Below are positions 6,397 to 10,594 of a DNA stretch of 10,594 bases, one piece after another. The stretch lies in NCBI GenBank assembly GCA_012513735.1, contig JAAZBR010000092.1, forward strand, positions 1 through 10,594, read 5' to 3'. The DNA is from Clostridiales bacterium (GTDB lineage Bacteria > Bacillota > Clostridia > Christensenellales > Aristaeellaceae). A program made the translations under genes and the position numbers. The notes under the pieces were generated by a model that was not told the DNA's origin, ran no database searches, and worked only from the letters and a program-made list of their open reading frames with translations. Each line of letters opens with the position of its first letter. Positions within the stretch are counted from its first letter, which is position 1.

Positions 6397-7118
6397 GGGC
6401 CTGTTTGCTCTATCAGCAGGTCCTTGACCACTTCAGCGGCCATCAGCAGGCCCATGGCCGCCGGTACAAACACCATGCTGCCGGGCAGCCCGCGCCGGCC
6501 GGCGGCCTCCTGTGAAGGGGGTGTTGCGGGCGTGCGCGGCTGCTCCCGGGAATAGACCACCTTCAGGTGCTCGATGCCATGAGGGCGCAGCAGTTTGCGC
6601 AGCGCCCGGGCAAGGGGGCACATGGAGGTGTCGTGCAGGTCTGCCACCTCAAGCTGCGCGGGATCCAGTTTGTTGCCCGCGCCAAGCGCCGTGATAAGCG
6701 GCACCCGGGCGCTGCGGGCATGCAGGGCCAACTGCACCTTGGCCGTGACCATGTCCACGCAGTCCAAAATATAATCGTATTTGGAAAAGTCAAAGCTGTC
6801 CGCGCTTTGCGCGGTATAGAACAGCGAAATAGCCGTTGCCCGTATCTGCGGGTTGATCAACAGGGCGCGCTGCCGCATCAGCTCTGCCTTGTTCTGGCCC
6901 AGGCTGCTCTGCAGGGCGATGATCTGCCGATTCAGGTTGCTTAGTCCGACGCTGTCGCCGTCCACCAGATCAAGAGCGCCCACGCCGCTGCGGGCCAGGG
7001 CTTCCGCCGCATACCCGCCCACGCCGCCCAAGCCGAATACGGCCACATGGCAGCTTGTCAGCCTGTTCAGGGATCCCTCCCCAATCAGCATGGCACTGCG
7101 TGAAAAGCGCTCGTCCAC
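6366..7118 (-). CDS. tcdA: tRNA threonylcarbamoyladenosine dehydratase TcdA (CsdL, ThiF/E1-like)
   Basis: This gene encodes a 250-residue E1-like ATP-dependent enzyme that, in the known family, dehydrates t6A37 of ANN-decoding tRNAs to the cyclic ct6A form. The N-terminus FSRSAMLIGEGSLNRL (5-20) is typical. The nucleotide-binding GLGGVGGYAAEALARSGVG follows (29-47), then DGDSVGLSNLNRQ (53-65) with the Arg/Asn residues that hold ATP, and LDCVDMVTAKVQL (118-130). The C-terminus has the TcdA-type segment CPLARALRKLLR (167-178), VVYSREQP (187-194) and GSMVFVPAAMGLLMAAEVVKDL (213-234). The start is GTG at 7118, fixed by GGAGG at 7126-7130 with a 7-base spacing. It has its own promoter at 7142-7170. 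Its TAG stop overlaps the MATE stop on the other strand. ThiF and MoeB are less likely given length and C-terminal motifs. Confidence 0.92.
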   Translation of the reverse strand: MDERFSRSAMLIGEGSLNRLTSCHVAVFGLGGVGGYAAEALARSGVGALDLVDGDSVGLSNLNRQIIALQSSLGQNKAELMRQRALLINPQIRATAISLFYTAQSADSFDFSKYDYILDCVDMVTAKVQLALHARSARVPLITALGAGNKLDPAQLEVADLHDTSMCPLARALRKLLRPHGIEHLKVVYSREQPRTPATPPSQEAAGRRGLPGSMVFVPAAMGLLMAAEVVKDLLIEQTGPETGTTKDRP

Positions 7119-7141
7119 CGGCTCACCTCCCTGCTTCAGGG

Positions 7142-7170
7142 ATTATGCCAGCCCCCCTGGCCATGGTCAA
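7142..7170 (-). promoter_or_regulatory. Sigma-A type promoter of tcdA
   Basis: On the minus strand TTGACC (7165-7170) and CATAAT (7142-7147) are separated by 17 bases; each hexamer matches the consensus at 5 of 6 positions. Transcription would start near 7135 and include the GGAGG at 7126-7130. The promoter lies inside a set of GCCAG/CTGGC half-sites just after the stop of the upstream activator gene. Confidence 0.7.
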
Positions 7171-7188
7171 GGCCAGTTGTATTCTGGC
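7147..7188. repeat. Nested inverted repeats overlapping the tcdA promoter
   Basis: An inner repeat, CTGGCC (7157-7162) with GGCCAG (7171-7176), is flanked by an outer repeat, GCCAG (7147-7151) with CTGGC (7184-7188). The -35 box of tcdA sits exactly in the 8-base inner loop. In the transcript of the upstream activator gene this would fold as a nested hairpin immediately after the TAA stop (7189-7191), but without a U tract. It may be a terminator-like end of the corrinoid operon, an operator for tcdA, or both. Confidence 0.45.
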
Positions 7189-8670
7189 TTAACCGCCTCC
7201 GGGAAACAGCATCTCCTCCATATAGGCCTCGTTGAACCAGGGGTTTCCGCCCAGCTCTGCATGCCGGGCACACTGTACGATCTGGTGCAGATCCTCCATG
7301 CGTTCGGTGTTCAGCAGCAGCTCTGCTGCTCCTGTGAGGGAAGCATTACCAATGACGCGCACCTTGGTTTCCAATTCTTCAGGAATCAGCCCGATACGCA
7401 CTGCACTGGCAATGTCCAGGTGGCTGCCAAACCCGCCGGCCAGATACATGACCTTCAGATCCTGGGGACGGGTGTTTGCCGTGTGCATCAGCGTGCGGAT
7501 GCCCGCCGCAATGGCCGCCTTGGCCAACTGTACATTGCGCACATCGCCGGGAAGCAGGTACACCCCGTTTGCTAAATCAAAGCGGGGGCTGTTTGCGGCG
7601 CCTGTCTCTTCAATAGCGCCTTGTTGAAGCAACACTGCAATGGCGTCCACCAGCCCCGAGCCGCACACCCCCACTGCGGGCTTCTCCCCAATGGTATGGA
7701 CGGTCAACGCGCCGTCCTCCATCCACACGCTGTCGATGGCCCCCGGAATGCTGCCGCAGCCCATGTGGATACCGGCGCCCTCAAAGGCGGGGCCGGCGGC
7801 TGTGGAGGTCACATGTAGCACACCTTCTTTCCAGAGGGCGATTTCTCCATTGGTGCCCACGTCAGCCAGCAGCGCCGCTTGGGGCGTGGCACACAGGTTG
7901 CTGCTGAGTACCGCGCAGGTGATGTCCGCGCCTACAAAGGCGTTTATGCAGGGGGGCAAATAGGCACGCTTGCCCAGCAGGTCAATCCACTCGCCAAAGA
8001 GGTGATCTGCTTGAAAAGGCGCCCTGGAAAGGGACAGGGGACTGCGTCCCGTCAGCAGGTAGAGCATGGTGGTGTTGCCAGTGACAACAAGGCTTTGGAC
8101 ATCGCTTTCCGGCACATTGGCCCTCTGGCAGGCATCCTGCAGCATTCTCTCCAGGGCATCCGTTGCCATTTGCTGCAGCCGGGGCAGAGCGCCTTGCAGC
8201 GCGGCGCCGATTCGCCCCATTACATCGGCAGCTACCGCCGCCTGGGGATTGGAACGAACGGCGCTGGCCAGCAATGCGCCTGTTTTCAGGTCATACAGCT
8301 TGAGTGCCAGGGTGGTGGTGCCAATGTCAGCGGCTGCCCCTACCGGACCGGACATGGGATTAAGAACGCCTGCCACTCGCTGTCCATCTACCTGAATCTG
8401 GGCCATCTCTTGGCTGGAAGGGAGCACGGCCTGGCAGTCACCCAGCAGCACGGCCTGGCATGCCAGGCGTCCGCCTGCCTGCTGTTCATGGGCGTTAGGC
8501 GGGGAAACCATGCCCTCCAGCTTTACCAGGCACTTATGGCAACGCCCCCTGCCGCCGCAGGGCTGCTGCACCGCAAGCCCCATATCCACAAGCACTGCAG
8601 AAAGAAGGGGCGCGCCCTCAAAGAACGCGTCCTGCCGGATGCCGTTTTGCCAAACCGTCAGCTTAGCCAA
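7189..8670 (-). CDS. RACo-like [2Fe-2S]/ASKHA ATP-dependent reductive activator of corrinoid protein (DUF4445 type)
   Basis: This gene encodes a 493-residue protein. Known RACo-type proteins use ATP to reduce accidentally oxidised, inactive cob(II)amide methyl carriers to the active cob(I)amide state. The N-terminal plant-type ferredoxin domain has the pattern C38-x5-C44-x2-C47-x23-C71. The ASKHA ATPase part begins almost at once with AADIGTTTLALKLYDL (113-128) and includes VTGNTTMLYLLTG, ADVGTNGEIALW, GCGSIPGAID, GVCGSGLVDAIAVLL and the adenosine motif YLAGGFGSHLD near the C-terminus. It looks compact: the roughly 80-residue middle domain that I recall from the characterised RACo is not evident. 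The start is taken as TTG at 8670 because AGGAGG lies six bases upstream and family similarity begins there; an ATG at 8706 in frame would add 12 unrelated residues. It overlaps the DUF2284 gene by 8 bases. Its natural partner is the corrinoid protein at the right edge. Confidence 0.88.
   Translation of the reverse strand: MAKLTVWQNGIRQDAFFEGAPLLSAVLVDMGLAVQQPCGGRGRCHKCLVKLEGMVSPPNAHEQQAGGRLACQAVLLGDCQAVLPSSQEMAQIQVDGQRVAGVLNPMSGPVGAAADIGTTTLALKLYDLKTGALLASAVRSNPQAAVAADVMGRIGAALQGALPRLQQMATDALERMLQDACQRANVPESDVQSLVVTGNTTMLYLLTGRSPLSLSRAPFQADHLFGEWIDLLGKRAYLPPCINAFVGADITCAVLSSNLCATPQAALLADVGTNGEIALWKEGVLHVTSTAAGPAFEGAGIHMGCGSIPGAIDSVWMEDGALTVHTIGEKPAVGVCGSGLVDAIAVLLQQGAIEETGAANSPRFDLANGVYLLPGDVRNVQLAKAAIAAGIRTLMHTANTRPQDLKVMYLAGGFGSHLDIASAVRIGLIPEELETKVRVIGNASLTGAAELLLNTERMEDLHQIVQCARHAELGGNPWFNEAYMEEMLFPGGG
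8423..8468. repeat. 14-bp direct repeat and 16-bp palindrome inside the activator gene
   Basis: AGCACGGCCTGGCA occurs at 8423-8436 and again at 8447-8460, offset by 24 bases (eight codons). It encodes the repeated peptide CQAVL at residues 71-75 and 79-83. The second copy runs into a perfect palindrome, GCCTGGCATGCCAGGC (8453-8468). The repeat lies at the fourth iron-sulfur cysteine of the ferredoxin domain. Confidence 0.6.
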
Positions 8671-9229
8671 GCGAAGCCTCCTCAGGTACGTACAGCGCCA
8701 TGGCAAAAAAGGTCACCGTGTTCGGTCCGTTGATGTATTTTAGCTCCGTGTCCTTGACTGTGTTGTATACGTCGATGCCGTAGCTTTCCACTGAGGGCAG
8801 CGCCCTGTCCGGATAGCGGCAGGGCTTGCCCTCCGCCTTCCCGCAGGTTTCGCACAGCCGGCAGCCGCCGCAGGTGAGGTGGAGAAAGCCCTGGGGCAGC
8901 AGGTCTGCCAGTTTATCCTGCAGCCGCTGGCTCAACCGGGCATGACGATAGCCGGCGTCCACCATACCCTCATAGTCAAAGCTGTCCTCCAACGGGGAGA
9001 TGGTCTGGTACACCAGCGCCCTGGGATACCTGCGCACCGTCTCCATCAGCTGTTCAATATCCCCCACATCGGGCGGACACATGTAGCAAAGCCCGTACTT
9101 GCCGCACGCATTGCCGGCGCATATATCCCGGAAAGTTGCGGACAGCACAATCTGCTCCTGGAGGATCACCACCGCCTTGGCGGCGCCCGCGCTGATTGCT
9201 TCCTCCACCAGCTTTCTTTCCAACAGCAT
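8663..9229 (-). CDS. DUF2284 family cysteine-rich putative metal-binding protein
   Basis: This gene encodes a 188-residue protein of the DUF2284 family, whose biochemical role is not established as far as I know. It carries two cysteine groups: C37-x4-C42-x5-C48-x2-C51 (in CGKYGLCYMCPP) and C120-x2-C123-x2-C126-x2-C129-x7-C137. The second resembles a [4Fe-4S] ferredoxin motif, so an iron-sulfur protein acting in electron transfer is a reasonable inference. The family-typical LPSVESYGIDV (144-154) follows. Two starts compete. ATG at 9238 overlaps the upstream stop as ATGA; ATG at 9229 has AGGA eight bases upstream and is used here. The frame is open further upstream (to 9289) but that part lies inside the methyltransferase gene. 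Its 3' end overlaps the activator gene by 8 bases. Lying between the methyltransferase and the activator, it may pass electrons to the activator's [2Fe-2S] cluster; this is inference. Confidence 0.85.
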   Translation of the reverse strand: MLLERKLVEEAISAGAAKAVVILQEQIVLSATFRDICAGNACGKYGLCYMCPPDVGDIEQLMETVRRYPRALVYQTISPLEDSFDYEGMVDAGYRHARLSQRLQDKLADLLPQGFLHLTCGGCRLCETCGKAEGKPCRYPDRALPSVESYGIDVYNTVKDTELKYINGPNTVTFFAMALYVPEEASLG

Positions 9230-9234
9230 GGCTA

Positions 9235-10248
9235 TCATCCTGCGTAGTAGTGGTCGACAGCGGCGAAAAAGGCATCGATGTTTTCCCATGGGCTCATGGG
9301 CGGAATATCGCAGCCGGAGGAGATAACAAAGTTGGGATGCCCCGGGCAGCAGGCCTTCATCACCCGCAGGGTATCCTCCCGGATAGACTCCGGTGTACCA
9401 CTCAGAAACTGGGAAGAGGGGCTGATGTTTCCCATCACCAGCAGATCGCCCGGTACTTTGCCTACCATCTCTGTCATGTTCACCGCGTCGCCGAAGTGGT
9501 AGCCGTCACAGCCGGTGCGCAGAATAGACTGCAGCATCAGGGGGGTATTGTTGCCGCAGTTGTGGTAGATGACCATGAAGTCTTCCGACTTGGCAGTTTG
9601 GGCGACTTGCCGCACATAGGGCTCGGAAAACTCTTCCGCCAGGGCCGGAGACAACAGACCGGCCAAAGGCTCTGCGATGACGACGCCATTGGCGCCTGCC
9701 TCCTTGTAGGCCATGACGTAGGCAGTCAAAAAATCTGCAGCCTTTTTCAGCACTGTGTGCACGGCCTCAGGCTCATCGTAGCAGTTGATCATGATATCGC
9801 TGACCCCTATCAGCCGGCCAGCCAGAGAATAGGGGCCGATGACCCCGGCCAGCACTGGCCGGTCTGTGATCATCGTGCAGGCCTGGCGGATGGCGTCTAC
9901 ATATTTGCCCGTCCGTCCGGCTCCAACCGGCGGGATGGCCAGGGTCTCTGCTGCCTCGGGGTCAGGAACCAGCACCTCATTGACGGTGGGTACCTCACCC
10001 GGCAGGAAGCGGGCCTTAGCGCCGAATGCCTCTGCCTCCACAGACAGGTCCATCATGCTGACTGCCGCACAGGCAGCTGTTCGGTCTGCTACCAGTTTCA
10101 TTCCCTTGGCTTGCAGGGCCGGATCGGAGGTGAGTTGCTGCACGGTAATATCCATCAGGCTGACACAGGGAAACGACAGGATGGGCATGGGCCGCTTGAC
10201 GCGGGCTGCAATCATGTCTGCCCGCCAGGCTGTCATGTTTCGCTTCAT
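9235..10248 (-). CDS. Uroporphyrinogen decarboxylase-like (MtaA/MtbA/CmuA-type) cobamide methyltransferase
   Basis: This gene encodes a 337-residue TIM-barrel protein of the UroD superfamily, in the branch that transfers methyl groups to or from corrinoid proteins. The zinc-ligand set of MtaA-type enzymes is present: H229-x-C231 (in YHNCGN) and C313 (in SSGCDIPP). Other family features are VIGPYSLAGRLIG (136-148), ADxxxAYVMAYKEAGANGVVIAEPLAG (about 171-197) and SPSSQFLSGTPESI (276-289). Genuine heme-pathway HemE lacks this HxC...C set, and the corrinoid neighbours argue for methyl transfer. Known relatives act either with the substrate (CmuA, chloromethane) or with the acceptor (MtaA and MtbA, coenzyme M); which applies here cannot be told, and the methyl donor is unknown. 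ATG at 10248 is preceded by GAAAGAG at 10256-10262. The gene follows the corrinoid protein gene by 18 bases and touches the DUF2284 gene, so all are one operon. Confidence 0.87.
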   Translation of the reverse strand: MKRNMTAWRADMIAARVKRPMPILSFPCVSLMDITVQQLTSDPALQAKGMKLVADRTAACAAVSMMDLSVEAEAFGAKARFLPGEVPTVNEVLVPDPEAAETLAIPPVGAGRTGKYVDAIRQACTMITDRPVLAGVIGPYSLAGRLIGVSDIMINCYDEPEAVHTVLKKAADFLTAYVMAYKEAGANGVVIAEPLAGLLSPALAEEFSEPYVRQVAQTAKSEDFMVIYHNCGNNTPLMLQSILRTGCDGYHFGDAVNMTEMVGKVPGDLLVMGNISPSSQFLSGTPESIREDTLRVMKACCPGHPNFVISSGCDIPPMSPWENIDAFFAAVDHYYAG

Positions 10249-10266
10249 GCAAAGACTCTTTCTATA

Positions 10267-10594
10267 CTAAGAACATGCCAGCAGTTCGGCAGCCTTGTCT
10301 GCTGCGCTGGCGGCATCGGGCGCATAGGCATCTGCGCCAATCTGCTCGCGGAAGGTATCCGTCACCGGCGCACCGCCTACCATGATCTTGACATTGCCCC
10401 GGATGCCGGACTTTTCCGCAGCATCCACCACTTCCTTCATCACACCCATTGTGGTTGTCAGCAGAGCGCTCAGACAGATGATCTTGCAGTCCTGCTCAGC
10501 GGCGGTGTTCACAAAGATTTCGGGGGCAACGTCGGTTCCCAGGTCCAACACCTCAATGCCCTTGCCTTCCATCATCATCTTGACCAGGTTCTTG
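10267..10594 (-). CDS. Corrinoid (B12-binding) methyl-carrier protein, C-terminal part (5' end beyond window)
   Basis: 108 C-terminal residues are visible, and the frame is open to the window edge. They match the cobalamin-binding Rossmann domain of MtaC/MtbC/MttC-type and methionine-synthase-type proteins. The first residues, KNLVKMMMEGKGIEVLDLG, are what normally follows the B12-coordinating DxHxxGKN motif, so the axial histidine should lie just outside the window. The SxL motif of the lower-ligand pocket is seen as SALLTTTM (42-49 of the visible part) and the GG motif as MVGGAPV (71-77). The gene ends with TAG at 10267-10269. An internal ATG (10578) should not be taken as the start, because the homology continues upstream of it. 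In this operon the protein would carry the methyl group on cobalt, serve the UroD-type methyltransferase, and be the target of the RACo-like activator. Confidence 0.88.
   Translation of the reverse strand, partial: KNLVKMMMEGKGIEVLDLGTDVAPEIFVNTAAEQDCKIICLSALLTTTMGVMKEVVDAAEKSGIRGNVKIMVGGAPVTDTFREQIGADAYAPDAASAADKAAELLACS

Noticed and set aside
9230-9289. Longer start for the DUF2284 protein at 9289
   Set aside because: The added Arg/Cys-rich residues lie wholly inside the methyltransferase gene and do not resemble the family; starts at 9238 or 9229 fit overlap and ribosome binding site.
9235-10248. HemE (heme biosynthesis uroporphyrinogen decarboxylase)
   Set aside because: The protein carries the HxC...C zinc-ligand set of cobamide methyltransferases and lies with corrinoid genes, with no other heme genes nearby.

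Overview
The window reads as a moderately GC-rich bacterial chromosome, most likely an anaerobic Firmicute of the class Clostridia. The evidence is strong AGGAGG-type ribosome binding sites, a mix of ATG, GTG and TTG starts, and a corrinoid methyl-transfer cassette with its own ASKHA-type reductive activator, which is typical of acetogens and other strict anaerobes. This assignment is an inference; nothing here fixes genus or species. The window is gene-dense, with ten protein genes (two running off the edges), no RNA gene, no CRISPR array and no recognisable mobile element. No gene-free stretch exceeds 300 bases; the longest is about 235 bases between hflK and the rhomboid gene.

Left part (1-2681): a minus-strand hflK-hflC pair, encoding SPFH/band-7 membrane scaffold proteins, is divergent from a plus-strand rhomboid intramembrane serine protease gene. 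The gap between them holds a probable extended -10 promoter for hflKC and two inverted repeats in front of the rhomboid gene. It is a compact membrane protein quality-control neighbourhood.

Middle part (2678-6369): a clear promoter whose -35 box overlaps the rhomboid stop codon should drive a plus-strand operon. It contains an unrecognised 454-residue protein, a SpoU/TrmH-family RNA 2'-O-ribose methyltransferase that starts inside the previous stop codon, and a MATE-family multidrug/sodium antiporter. The MATE gene converges on tcdA, encoding the tRNA t6A dehydratase, on the minus strand; the two stop codons overlap. tcdA has its own promoter.

Right part (7189-10594): a tightly packed minus-strand operon. 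In transcription order it holds a corrinoid (B12-binding) protein cut by the window edge, a UroD/MtaA-family zinc methyltransferase, a cysteine-rich DUF2284 protein, and a RACo-like [2Fe-2S]-ASKHA reductive activator. Together these suggest a system that moves a methyl group from an unknown methylated substrate through a cob(I)amide protein, plus the repair machinery that re-reduces the inactive cob(II)amide form. The activator appears to be a compact version, and DUF2284 is translationally coupled on both sides. This is the most interesting part of the window.
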